From NCBI GenBank assembly GCA_964506645.1, contig CAZDML010000015.1, positions 1 through 24,826 of the forward strand: a stretch of DNA of 24,826 nucleotides, in the 5' to 3' direction. Numbering within the stretch: position 1 is the first letter of the stretch; each line of letters opens with the position of its first letter. The notes beneath the pieces are model-generated. The model saw nothing but the letters and a program-made list of their open reading frames with translations. It did not search any database and was not told the DNA's origin. The position numbers were made by a program, and so were the translations under genes. Shown here in pieces: positions 14,918-21,621 of the stretch. This stretch comes from CAZDML01 sp964506645 (GTDB lineage Bacteria; Elusimicrobiota; Elusimicrobia; 2-01-FULL-59-12).

Positions 14918-16403
14918 CGTCCTCCGAACGACACTGTCGCTGGCCATTGCTGCAGGGGTCTCCTTCAACAATCCGGTATACGCGGCCGCGTCTTCTGCTT
15001 CCTCATCGCCCTATAGTGTTTCTTCATCGACCTCGACGGTCAAGCGCCGTCTGACACCGCGCCACAAGTTACGCGCCATCCGCAAAAAAGCCACCCGTAT
15101 CATTGAAAAGTACGGGACGCCCAATCCCAACGTGCATGCACCGTCCCCGTCGCCCATGCCTACGCCACCACCCACTGTTCCGAAAGTAGAAAAACCCGTG
15201 CCGCCGCCGGCGTACGCCAAACCACTTCCCTTGAGCGAACGATTCCTTCGGGGTGCGGCCAAAGTCATGACCACGAGCTGGAACGGCAACATTTTTGTCT
15301 GGCTGCCAGCGATTTCGACCGACCCGAACGCCGGCCCAACCTACGGGATTTTACCGGTCCTGGTGCTGTCCGACCCGGCATCGCACCATATTCGTCACCT
15401 TCTCGCTCCTTCCTATACGTACAACTCTCTCTTTGGACAAACCGGGACGGGCCGCTACTATTTCTACCCTACCGACTCGAGCCAGTTGTTCTTAACGGGC
15501 AGTGTTTCGGAACATGTGAACAAAGAAATCAAAGGCCGTTTTGTGGATTCTGAATTTTTGGGAGGACGCGCGTTCATTTTTGGAGAAGGCCAGCGTACGA
15601 CCGATGGATCGATGCGCTTTTTCGGGATCGGGCCATCGTCTCGCTCTAGCGATGAGGCCGGTTACACCATGACGCAAACCGCAGCGCGATTTGCCATGGG
15701 GGTTAACTTTCTTCACAACTGGCGCGCTTCCGCTGGCGCGCGCTACCGCCGTGTCGAAATTGGCGACAACATTGTCCCCAACATCTCCGACTTGCGGACA
15801 CGCTATCCGGGACTGACCGGTATCGCCGCGCAAAACACCGTGGCCGGGGAGGCGCGGATTCTCTGGGACACGCGCGATTATCCGGTCACACCCACCAAGG
15901 GCAGCTCAGGGGAATTCTTTCTGGAAAAGACAAATAGTGCGCTGGGAAGTGATTCCGATTTCTTTCGCTACGGCGGGGAAGGCAAACGCTTTTTCCCATG
16001 GAGCCATCCGGATCATGTCACGGTCATTCATGGCCTCTTCGAACGTGTGGACGCGCATCAAATTCCGTTCTATGAACTGCCCAGCTTAGGGGGTCGGGAA
16101 ACATTGCGGGCGTATGGGGATGGCCGTATGGCCGACAACAGCCGACTCCTGTTTAACATAGAGCATCGTATTACACTGACATCGCTTTCGATGATGGGGG
16201 TTCAGACCAAATTTGAAGTGGCGCCGTTCTTTGACGTAGGGGCAGTGTCATCCAAATTTTCAGTCGTGCGTCGGAGAGATTTTCGAACGGTTTATGGTGC
16301 AGCGTTTCGCGCCGTGGTGACGCCGAATGTAGTAGGAGCCGTAGATGTGGGGATTGGAAAAGACGGGCCAGGCGTATTTGTGGGGATTAACTATCCGTTT
16401 TAG
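14874..16403 (+). CDS. Omp85/surface-antigen-type outer-membrane beta-barrel
   Basis: 509 residues. ATG 14874 overlaps the synthase gene by 44 nt; residues ~17-37 form a signal-peptide core ending VYA. A Ser-rich segment, a basic segment and a Pro-rich linker (~80-115) come before a barrel from ~125 to the end, with many alternating-hydrophobicity strands. GGRETLRAYGDGRMAD (~405-420) resembles the conserved RGY loop of BamA/TamA-type surface antigens (PF01103-like), FEVAPFFDVGAV is the usual penultimate strand, and the protein ends in NYPF with a C-terminal aromatic, the signal for outer-membrane insertion. No POTRA domains are visible, so it is not BamA itself. Substrate unknown; it could be a porin- or translocase-like barrel. 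It ends 3 nt from the converging Cys-rich gene. Confidence 0.78.
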   Translation: MKNSLPTWVSNTTTNVLRTTLSLAIAAGVSFNNPVYAAASSASSSPYSVSSSTSTVKRRLTPRHKLRAIRKKATRIIEKYGTPNPNVHAPSPSPMPTPPPTVPKVEKPVPPPAYAKPLPLSERFLRGAAKVMTTSWNGNIFVWLPAISTDPNAGPTYGILPVLVLSDPASHHIRHLLAPSYTYNSLFGQTGTGRYYFYPTDSSQLFLTGSVSEHVNKEIKGRFVDSEFLGGRAFIFGEGQRTTDGSMRFFGIGPSSRSSDEAGYTMTQTAARFAMGVNFLHNWRASAGARYRRVEIGDNIVPNISDLRTRYPGLTGIAAQNTVAGEARILWDTRDYPVTPTKGSSGEFFLEKTNSALGSDSDFFRYGGEGKRFFPWSHPDHVTVIHGLFERVDAHQIPFYELPSLGGRETLRAYGDGRMADNSRLLFNIEHRITLTSLSMMGVQTKFEVAPFFDVGAVSSKFSVVRRRDFRTVYGAAFRAVVTPNVVGAVDVGIGKDGPGVFVGINYPF

Positions 16404-16406
16404 AGG

Positions 16407-17084
16407 TTAGATACCGCTACAGTTATAACACAGACACTGGCAATTTAACGTGCCTTGATTGCCGCCGCCACAGCCAGGGCAGGGCACACAAATCGGATTT
16501 GCCTGTCCAAGAGCATCGCACGGACAGCATTGCTCATCATTACTGCATGCAATGCCACACGTATAGGCACTACTGCTGGAAGAACTGCCGCCACTCGAGC
16601 TTGACCCGCCGCTACTGGAAGAACTGGAATCACATCCACATGCTGGTAACGAACCATTCGCATGACACGTCCCCGTGCAGCACGTGAATCCCACGGGACA
16701 ATCGGATGTTCGTGTGCAGTAGTTGCCTTGCGAAGAGTTGGAGGAAAAAGAAGAAGCACCACTGGAATTAGAGCTGGAAGAGGATGCAGCACAACGGCCG
16801 CTGCCATCACAAAATCCCTGATAACAGCAATTGCTGTAACAGTCGCTGTTCGATAAACAGGCGACTCCCGCACAACATCCGTCATGTCCTGTCCCAATCC
16901 CACAGCTTGCCCCACAACACGTTGGGTCGTTATTACAACTCACATCGCACGGATCACAGGGCGGGATCGCCCATGCTGTGGGAGTATAAAAAAGAAGCGC
17001 CGCAAACAAGGCGGAAGACCCTGTCACGAGGCGCCAAGCAGATGCTGTCATATTTTTGTTGACGTTCATCATAACGATACGCAC
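16407..17084 (-). CDS. Secreted cysteine-rich, serine-linker protein
   Basis: 225 residues. GTG 17084 has GAGG 8 nt upstream; an in-frame ATG a few codons later is also possible. A signal peptide runs to about residue 39 (FAALLFYTPTAWA). The mature part holds about 33 Cys in three clusters separated by Ser/Gly runs. Recurrent patterns are CxxxSDCxxxCCxxGxC (around CLSNSDCYSNCCYQGFC) and CTRTSDCPVGFTCCTGTC, resembling small disulfide-rich knots. The last cluster contains CPCDALGQANPICVPCPGC. Disulfide-rich, extracytoplasmic and probably cell-surface or secreted; no enzyme motif. Function unknown. It converges on the outer-membrane barrel gene and diverges from the ABC importer. Confidence 0.75.
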   Translation of the reverse strand: MRIVMMNVNKNMTASAWRLVTGSSALFAALLFYTPTAWAIPPCDPCDVSCNNDPTCCGASCGIGTGHDGCCAGVACLSNSDCYSNCCYQGFCDGSGRCAASSSSSNSSGASSFSSNSSQGNYCTRTSDCPVGFTCCTGTCHANGSLPACGCDSSSSSSGGSSSSGGSSSSSSAYTCGIACSNDEQCCPCDALGQANPICVPCPGCGGGNQGTLNCQCLCYNCSGI

Positions 17085-17142
17085 CGAGTTTACCTCAATA
17101 AAGGCTTTATTGCAATGAGTCGCTAGACTCCTTTTTGCAATG

Positions 17143-17148
17143 TAAAAT
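17143..17148 (+). promoter_or_regulatory. Putative -10 box before ABC importer gene
   Basis: TAAAAT is followed by 7 nt and then GTG 17156, with no Shine-Dalgarno. It follows the spacing seen at 13105 and 13567. No matching -35 is visible, so support is weak. Confidence 0.35.
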
Positions 17149-17155
17149 ATTCTCT

Positions 17156-18652
17156 GTGAAACAGTTCAAATTAGCGGCTTTTATCTCAATTATGGGTCTT
17201 TTGGGCCTTTGTGTAAGGGCTGGATTCGCGGAAGATGCCTGGACACGCATCACGCGCACCCGGGAATTACGCTGGGGAGCCGATGCGACGGGCGGGGCAC
17301 CGTATGTGTTTCCCGATGCGGCCAATCCGTCCCGCTTGATCGGATTTGAAATCGATATCATTGAAGCCCTGGCGCGGCAACTGCATGTGAAACCCGTGCT
17401 CGTGCAGGTGCAGTGGGATCAAATTGTGCCAGCCCTTCAGCGCGGGGATTTTGATATGGCCTTTAACGGCCTGGAAGTAACCCCAGACCGCCAAGCCATT
17501 ATTTCCTTTTCTCATCCCTATTACCTCTTTTCCCAGCAAATCACTGTACGCCACGGTGATCGGCGGTTTTCCAAATTTGAAGATTTGCGCGGGCACCGCG
17601 TGGGGACATTGTCCGCCACGCTCGCCCAAAAAATGATCGCTGCGGATCCAAAAATCATCGATGTACCGTATCCCTCTCCGGTCGAAACCTATAAAGATCT
17701 CGAAATCGGCCGCACCGATGCCGTGCTTCTGGACGTGCCCATTGCCGCCTGGTATGCGGGTCCCAACCCAAAGCTGGAAAACGTGGGGAATCCGATCGGG
17801 CTCGGCCAATACGCCGGAGGCATTCGTAAAGACTCTCCGGAACTTTTGAAACACATGAACGAAGCGTTAGGGGCCATCTTGCGTTCTGGCGAGCTACGCA
17901 AAATTTATGAGAAGTGGCACATGTGGGACGAGAACCAGCTGACGTTGTCATCCCCCGCGGGTTCTAGCGGGGAATCCATGGATCCCCGACTACACCATTC
18001 GGGGATGACAGTCTCCCTTAAGTACCTACCCCTACTTTTCAAAGGTGCGGCGACGACTGTCGTGCTTTCGTTTTGTTCCATGGTGCTGGCCGTGCTGCTC
18101 GGGTTCGGGTTGTGTCTGGGGAAGATGTATGGATCCCGAGGTGTGAAAATGGGGTGCAGCGCGTACGTCGAAATCATCCGCGGGACGCCGCTACTCATCC
18201 AGCTCTATCTCCTTTATTATGGACTCCCCAATCTAGGGATTCAGCTCAATGCGTTTGCCGCCGCGGTGTTAGGGATGGGAATGAACTACGCGGCCTATGA
18301 AGCAGAGATTTACCGTGCAGGGCTCCTGGCTGTGGCCAAGGGACAGCATGAAGCCGCGCGATCGCTCGGCATGACGGGGGCACAAACGCTGTGGTATATC
18401 GTTCTCCCCCAAGCCACCCGTACGATCTTACCGCCCAGCACGAACGACTTTATCGCTCTCTTTAAGGATACGTCGCTCGTTTCGATTATTACGGTGACGG
18501 AACTAACGCGTGCGTACAACCTCGCTGCTACAACGTCGTACCGATTTTTGGAGCTGGGTCTTATGACGGCCCTGCTTTATTTTGTGATGAGTTATCCGCT
18601 GGCGCTCTGGTCGCGCCGCCTGGAGAAACAACGCCATGTCTCTGTGCATTGA
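17156..18652 (+). CDS. Polar amino-acid ABC importer: substrate-binding protein fused to permease
   Basis: 498 residues from GTG 17156, which yields a clean signal peptide (KLAAFISIMGLLGLCVRAGFA); an upstream in-frame TTG 17135 is less likely. Residues ~28-258 are a family-3 periplasmic binding domain (LIGFEIDIIEALARQL, GDFDMAFNGLEVTPDRQ, DLRGHRVGTLSATLAQ). Residues ~292-490 are a HisM/GlnP-type permease with the EAA loop (EAARSLGMTGAQTLWYIVLPQA) and several helices. Fusion of binding protein and permease occurs in some glutamine/polar amino-acid importers. The interdomain linker (~264-285) is encoded by a palindromic repeat at 17946-18010. The ATPase gene begins 17 nt before its stop, so they form one importer operon. 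Confidence 0.88.
   Translation: MKQFKLAAFISIMGLLGLCVRAGFAEDAWTRITRTRELRWGADATGGAPYVFPDAANPSRLIGFEIDIIEALARQLHVKPVLVQVQWDQIVPALQRGDFDMAFNGLEVTPDRQAIISFSHPYYLFSQQITVRHGDRRFSKFEDLRGHRVGTLSATLAQKMIAADPKIIDVPYPSPVETYKDLEIGRTDAVLLDVPIAAWYAGPNPKLENVGNPIGLGQYAGGIRKDSPELLKHMNEALGAILRSGELRKIYEKWHMWDENQLTLSSPAGSSGESMDPRLHHSGMTVSLKYLPLLFKGAATTVVLSFCSMVLAVLLGFGLCLGKMYGSRGVKMGCSAYVEIIRGTPLLIQLYLLYYGLPNLGIQLNAFAAAVLGMGMNYAAYEAEIYRAGLLAVAKGQHEAARSLGMTGAQTLWYIVLPQATRTILPPSTNDFIALFKDTSLVSIITVTELTRAYNLAATTSYRFLELGLMTALLYFVMSYPLALWSRRLEKQRHVSVH
17946..18010 (+). repeat. Palindromic dispersed repeat, family 1, copy 2 (inside a CDS)
   Basis: TGTCATCCCC 17946-17955 is the perfect reverse complement of GGGGATGACA 18001-18010. 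Inside are two further hairpins: CCCCGC 17953-17958 with GCGGGG 17967-17972, and TCCCCGA 17983-17989 with TCGGGGA 17999-18005. It resembles 7789-7850 in order and spacing and is translated in frame as the linker of the ABC fusion protein, though in a different frame from copy 1. Confidence 0.85.
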
Positions 18653-19328
18653 CGTTCAAAACCTAACAAAGACGTACGGGGACCATGTGGTCATCCAAGA
18701 TCTTTCGCTTACCATTCAGGAGCGTGAGATTGTGATCTTTCAGGGGTCCTCCGGCATCGGAAAAAGCACGTTCCTGCGTTGCCTGACGTATCTTGAGCCG
18801 TTCCAGGGCGGGCATGTGCGCGTGGGAACCCTCGACCTGCATGCCGGCATGAATGAGCGGCATCATCATCAGACGATTCGCGCCGTGCGCGAGCAACTCG
18901 GTTTTGTATTTCAATTTTTTAATCTCTTCCCGCATCTGACGGTGATGCAGAATCTGATGATCGGGCCAATGAAAGTATTGGGGAAATCGGAAGAAGAGGC
19001 GCGCAGCACCGCACAGCAGTATCTAAAACGAGTCGGTCTCGAAGCCAAAGCCAACCGTTACCCACAGGCCCTTTCCGGGGGACAACAACAACGGGTGGGT
19101 ATCGCGCGCGCTCTGGCGATGCACCCCAAAGCCATTCTCTTTGATGAACCGACCTCGAGTCTCGACCCGGAAATGAAAGCCGAAATCGTCAGCGTGATCG
19201 AAGACTTTGCCAAAGAGAAGCTGACCCTGCTGATTGTGACGCACGAACCCGCCTTTGCCGAACGCATCGCCACGCGCGTCGTAACGTTGGGTCCCCGCTG
19301 TAAAATCCTCTCGGATAAATCGTTATAA
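18636..19328 (+). CDS. Polar amino-acid ABC transporter ATP-binding protein (GlnQ/HisP type)
   Basis: 230 residues with a complete ABC motif set: Walker A GSSGIGKST, Q-loop region FVFQFFNLFPHLTV, signature LSGGQQQRVGIARAL, Walker B ILFDEPTSSLDPE and H-loop LLIVTHE. FQFFNLFPHLTVMQNL is typical of the polar amino-acid (PAAT) subfamily. It energises the adjacent SBP-permease; ATG 18636 lies within the end of that gene. Its TAA (19326-19328) directly abuts the stop of the converging permease gene, leaving no room for a terminator between them. Confidence 0.93.
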   Translation: MSLCIDVQNLTKTYGDHVVIQDLSLTIQEREIVIFQGSSGIGKSTFLRCLTYLEPFQGGHVRVGTLDLHAGMNERHHHQTIRAVREQLGFVFQFFNLFPHLTVMQNLMIGPMKVLGKSEEEARSTAQQYLKRVGLEAKANRYPQALSGGQQQRVGIARALAMHPKAILFDEPTSSLDPEMKAEIVSVIEDFAKEKLTLLIVTHEPAFAERIATRVVTLGPRCKILSDKSL

Positions 19329-20648
19329 GGGTTGTTGTTTTCGGAAGTACAGATAGAAGGGAACGCCCACGCTGACAATGCCGAGCCCGGCCAGCGCTGC
19401 CATCGGCGCTGAGATCAGTTCACTCACCACAATCCAGGCAATCATGATCGCAAAGCACGCCGGCAAGACCGGGTAGCCCCAGGCTTTGTACGGCCGCGGC
19501 ATGTCCGGTTTTGTTTTACGAAGGACGAAGATGGCACTCACGGTGAGCGTGTTCATGCAGAGGCTCGGTACGGTCACGTAATCTAGCAATTTGTCGAAGC
19601 CGTTGCGATCGAGGTGGCCCCAGAGCACGAGGATCGAGGCCCACACCACTTCGAGTATGATTGCATGCGCCGGGGTTTGGAACTTCTCATGCACTTTGCC
19701 AAACGAAGGGAAGAAGTAACCGTCTTTGGCCATCGCAAACGGAATGCGCGGCGCGGTAAGCAGTGTGGCATTGATGCATCCCACGATCGACATGGCGATC
19801 ATCGCGCTGATGATACGGCCTGCCGATTCACTAAAGAGTACCTTGGAAGCGGTAGATGCCATCGCAATTTCGCCCTTCATCGCATCGACCGGTAGCGCGT
19901 AGACATAGAGGGCATTCAAGAGAAGGTAGATGGATGCCGTAACCAAAACTCCTGAAATGAGCGAGAGCGGAATAATGCGCGAGGGGTTTTCCACTTCACT
20001 ACCGACATAGACGGTCGCGTTCCAGCCGCTGTAGGTATACATCACGGGAATGAGTGCGGTCGCCAGAGCCGTCGGGAGAAACACCGCCGTTGTCGGACTG
20101 GCGTGAAAGTGCGAGAAGTTGCCTTTCCCCCACATCATTCCCGCGCCGACCAGCGCGAGCGCCGAAAGGATTTTCAAAAAAGTGATGACATCCAGTGTGC
20201 TTGCCCCCACCTTCACGCCCGCATAGTTCAGTCCACCGAAAAGAAGGATAAGCCCCCACGATACGGCGATCGCGGCCGTAGGGTCCGTGATCCCTGCATA
20301 CTTCGTAAATCCAATGGCCAAAACTGCCACGGTGCCCGCCTGTGTAATAAACGCAGCCGTCCATCCATAAAGAAAACCCCACAACGGCCCGTAGGCTTCA
20401 CGCAAAAATACGTAATTGCCCCCGGCTTGCGGATAGGCCGCACCGAGTTCCGCATAGGACAAGGCGCCGCACATCGCTAAGAACATCCCGAGAATCCACG
20501 CGAGGAATAGGAGAGGAGCGGAAGGGAGTTTAGAGGCGACCGACCCGGGAGTCGTGAATATACCGACACCAATCATGTTGCCCACGACCAGCATCGTGCA
20601 GGTAAAGAGTCCAAGAACGCGCTTTAGGTCTTTTGGTTGATCGCTCAT
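19323..20648 (-). CDS. APC-superfamily amino-acid permease
   Basis: 441 residues with about 12 membrane helices. The first helix has the APC substrate-binding signature GNMIGVGIFTTPG (23-35), and YAELGAAYPQAGGNYVFLREAYGPLWGFLYGW is typical of the LAT/SteT-like branch of amino-acid exchangers. It is an inner-membrane secondary transporter, probably for neutral amino acids; the exact substrate cannot be read. There is no good Shine-Dalgarno at ATG 20648. The upstream region 20651-20665 carries an imperfect GGAAACGTTACC palindrome that could be a LacI/PurR-type operator. Together with the ABC importer it makes this a small amino-acid uptake cluster. Confidence 0.9.
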   Translation of the reverse strand: MSDQPKDLKRVLGLFTCTMLVVGNMIGVGIFTTPGSVASKLPSAPLLFLAWILGMFLAMCGALSYAELGAAYPQAGGNYVFLREAYGPLWGFLYGWTAAFITQAGTVAVLAIGFTKYAGITDPTAAIAVSWGLILLFGGLNYAGVKVGASTLDVITFLKILSALALVGAGMMWGKGNFSHFHASPTTAVFLPTALATALIPVMYTYSGWNATVYVGSEVENPSRIIPLSLISGVLVTASIYLLLNALYVYALPVDAMKGEIAMASTASKVLFSESAGRIISAMIAMSIVGCINATLLTAPRIPFAMAKDGYFFPSFGKVHEKFQTPAHAIILEVVWASILVLWGHLDRNGFDKLLDYVTVPSLCMNTLTVSAIFVLRKTKPDMPRPYKAWGYPVLPACFAIMIAWIVVSELISAPMAALAGLGIVSVGVPFYLYFRKQQPL

Positions 20649-20719
20649 TTAACGGAAACGTTACCTTTCGTTCACGTGTGCGTAACATTCAAAGCGTACC
20701 CTTATATCAGGAGAACCCA

Positions 20720-20806
20720 ATGAACCTCTTCGCACTCGCAGGACTCATGGTCGGATTCACGCTCGTCATTCAGGGCTTCCTGATGGCGCGTCCGACAGCT
20801 CGCTAA
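20720..20806 (+). CDS. 28-aa hydrophobic single-span peptide
   Basis: ATG 20720 to TAA 20804 encodes 28 residues that start MNLFALAGLMVGFTLVIQGF and end with a basic tail MARPTAR. AGGAGA (20709-20714) is an ideal Shine-Dalgarno with 5-6 nt spacing. The stop is followed by a second TAG and, ~50 nt on, by two strong hairpins, the second an intrinsic terminator. This complete gene architecture argues for a real microprotein despite the size. It has one membrane helix and no recognised family. Candidates are a transporter-associated small membrane protein (it diverges from the permease) or a type I toxin-like peptide; neither is shown. Confidence 0.65.
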   Translation: MNLFALAGLMVGFTLVIQGFLMARPTAR

Positions 20807-20825
20807 TAGCCTAACACATATTTTG

Positions 20826-20851
20826 CGTTTTTGGCGCATTGCCCAAAAACG
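20826..20851 (+). other. Hairpin in 3' UTR of the 28-aa gene
   Basis: CGTTTTTGG 20826-20834 pairs perfectly with CCAAAAACG 20843-20851 around an 8-nt loop. There is no T-tract directly after it, so it is probably a stabilising or processing structure rather than a terminator. Confidence 0.55.
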
Positions 20852-20856
20852 TTTAA

Positions 20857-20889
20857 GGACGACCGTAATTTAGACGGCCGTCCTTTTTT
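20857..20889 (+). terminator. Intrinsic terminator of the 28-aa gene
   Basis: GGACGACCGT 20857-20866 pairs with ACGGCCGTCC 20874-20883 (one A/C mismatch) around a 7-nt loop, followed by six T. Classic rho-independent form on the plus strand. Confidence 0.88.
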
Positions 20890-20937
20890 ATTACTTTTGA
20901 TTGATTTATAGAGTCGTTTACGACATTTTTAGGCATG

Positions 20938-20959
20938 AAAAAACCCGGCTTTCGCCGAG
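20938..20959 (-). terminator. Intrinsic terminator, minus strand
   Basis: Read on the minus strand: CTCGGC-GAAA-GCCGGG followed by TTTTTT; a 6-bp stem with a GNRA-type tetraloop and a T-tract. On the plus strand the surrounding AAACCC...GGGTTTCTTTTTTT (20941-20986) gives a second possible stem, so the site may work in both directions. Confidence 0.8.
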
Positions 20960-20993
20960 CTTCAAAAGGAGTGGGTTTCTTTTTTTGAGTGAC
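20938..20993 (-). ncRNA. Candidate ~56-nt small RNA (or leader with 25-codon ORF)
   Basis: A near-consensus promoter at 21000-21028 should start transcription near 20993, and an intrinsic terminator ends it at ~20938, giving ~56 nt. The unpaired part contains CACTCCTTTTG, complementary to Shine-Dalgarno-like AAAAGGAG. Alternatively ATG 20995 opens a 25-codon ORF (MSLKKRNPLLLKLGESR...) that runs through the terminator hairpin to TAA near 20918, which would make the hairpin an attenuator. I do not recognise the RNA. Confidence 0.45.
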
Positions 20994-20999
20994 ATTCAA

Positions 21000-21028
21000 A
21001 GTATAACAAACGTTTGTTCAAAAGTCAA
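21000..21028 (-). promoter_or_regulatory. Near-consensus sigma70 promoter with operator in the spacer
   Basis: On the minus strand: TTGACT (21028-21023), 17-bp spacer, TATACT (21005-21000). Both hexamers are one base from consensus with optimal spacing. The spacer holds the perfect 14-bp palindrome AACAAACGTTTGTT (21005-21018). The overlapping GAACAAACGTTTG fits the Bacillus-type LexA consensus GAACRNRYGTTYG; a TetR-family operator is the other reading. Confidence 0.75.
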
Positions 21029-21101
21029 TGCTTTTTTTGCTCTACAAATGAATACGTTTATTATCAACGCTTTTAAATGAAAAAAGTCGCCGGGAAGAAG
21101 T

Positions 21102-21503
21102 TTAGGGCTTGATTTGGAGGAGGGCCTGGAGGCCTGAATGATGGCTGGAACTGGTCTGCAATTCAACAGAAACTGTGGTTTGGGTTGAAAATTCAATGCG
21201 AATTCGATGTCTATGGGGGTCTGTCAGCTCACCCAGGAGTTCGGCCTGGAGGTGCGGCCGCTCGCCTGGGGGAATGTCCAGCAAGAGGACCTGCGCCTTT
21301 TGAAACACCATATGTTCATCACGTGTGAGCCGGATCAGTTCGCTGATCCAGACCTCTAAAAGATCCTTGGGGGTGTCTGCATCGAGCGCGATCTTTTCGC
21401 GCAGCGTAGCGCCAATAGCGTCTTCGCTGATGCTTTTAAAGAGCTGATCGGCAGCGTCTTCAAAAAGGGTTTTGGGAGTTATGCCTGCGGCGTGCAATAT
21501 CAT
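21102..21503 (-). CDS. Archease-like protein, N-terminally shortened
   Basis: 133 residues from ATG 21503, which has GGAG 7 nt upstream; the in-frame TTG at 21530 would add repeat-encoded residues only. The pattern ITPKTLFEDAADQLFKSI, then KDLLEVWISELIRLTRDEHMVFQKAQV, then AELLGELTDPHRHRI follows archease (LEELFENAA.., ..LLVxWLNELLYL.., GExxDPxxHxxK), the activator of the RtcB RNA ligase. The usual N-terminal strand with HTAD is missing because the gene begins at the edge of an inverted repeat. The C-terminal Asp and the Lys after DPxxH are also not evident. It may be degenerate or a diverged relative. It lies downstream of gyrA on the same strand. No rtcB in the window. Confidence 0.6.
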   Translation of the reverse strand: MILHAAGITPKTLFEDAADQLFKSISEDAIGATLREKIALDADTPKDLLEVWISELIRLTRDEHMVFQKAQVLLLDIPPGERPHLQAELLGELTDPHRHRIRIEFSTQTTVSVELQTSSSHHSGLQALLQIKP

Positions 21504-21510
21504 TGCAAAG

Positions 21511-21621
21511 CTCCAATAACCAAATTCCAAGATTCAAATAAAATCCCAAGACCTAAAATAACACTTTTTTGTTTAGTGATTGATATTTGTTTGGAACTTG
21601 GGATTTGGTGCTTGGTTATTT
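21511..21621. repeat. Short inverted-repeat element without a gene (family 2)
   Basis: AATAACCAAATTCCAAG near 21515 is repeated in inverse at the other end as CTTGGGATTTGGTGCTTGGTTATT (last ~20 nt before 21621), with a ~7-nt insertion in one arm. The arms match the repeats flanking the four-helix-bundle gene. The gyrA stop codon overlaps the outer edge (AATAACC), and the archease Shine-Dalgarno lies at the other edge. It looks like a MITE-type internal-deletion form of the cassette at 10.65-11.10 kb. Confidence 0.78.

Noticed and set aside
16560..16630. Apparent DNA repeat in the Ser/Gly-rich part of the Cys-rich gene
   Set aside because: It is explained by codon repetition in a Ser/Gly linker; there is no longer unit or dispersed copy.
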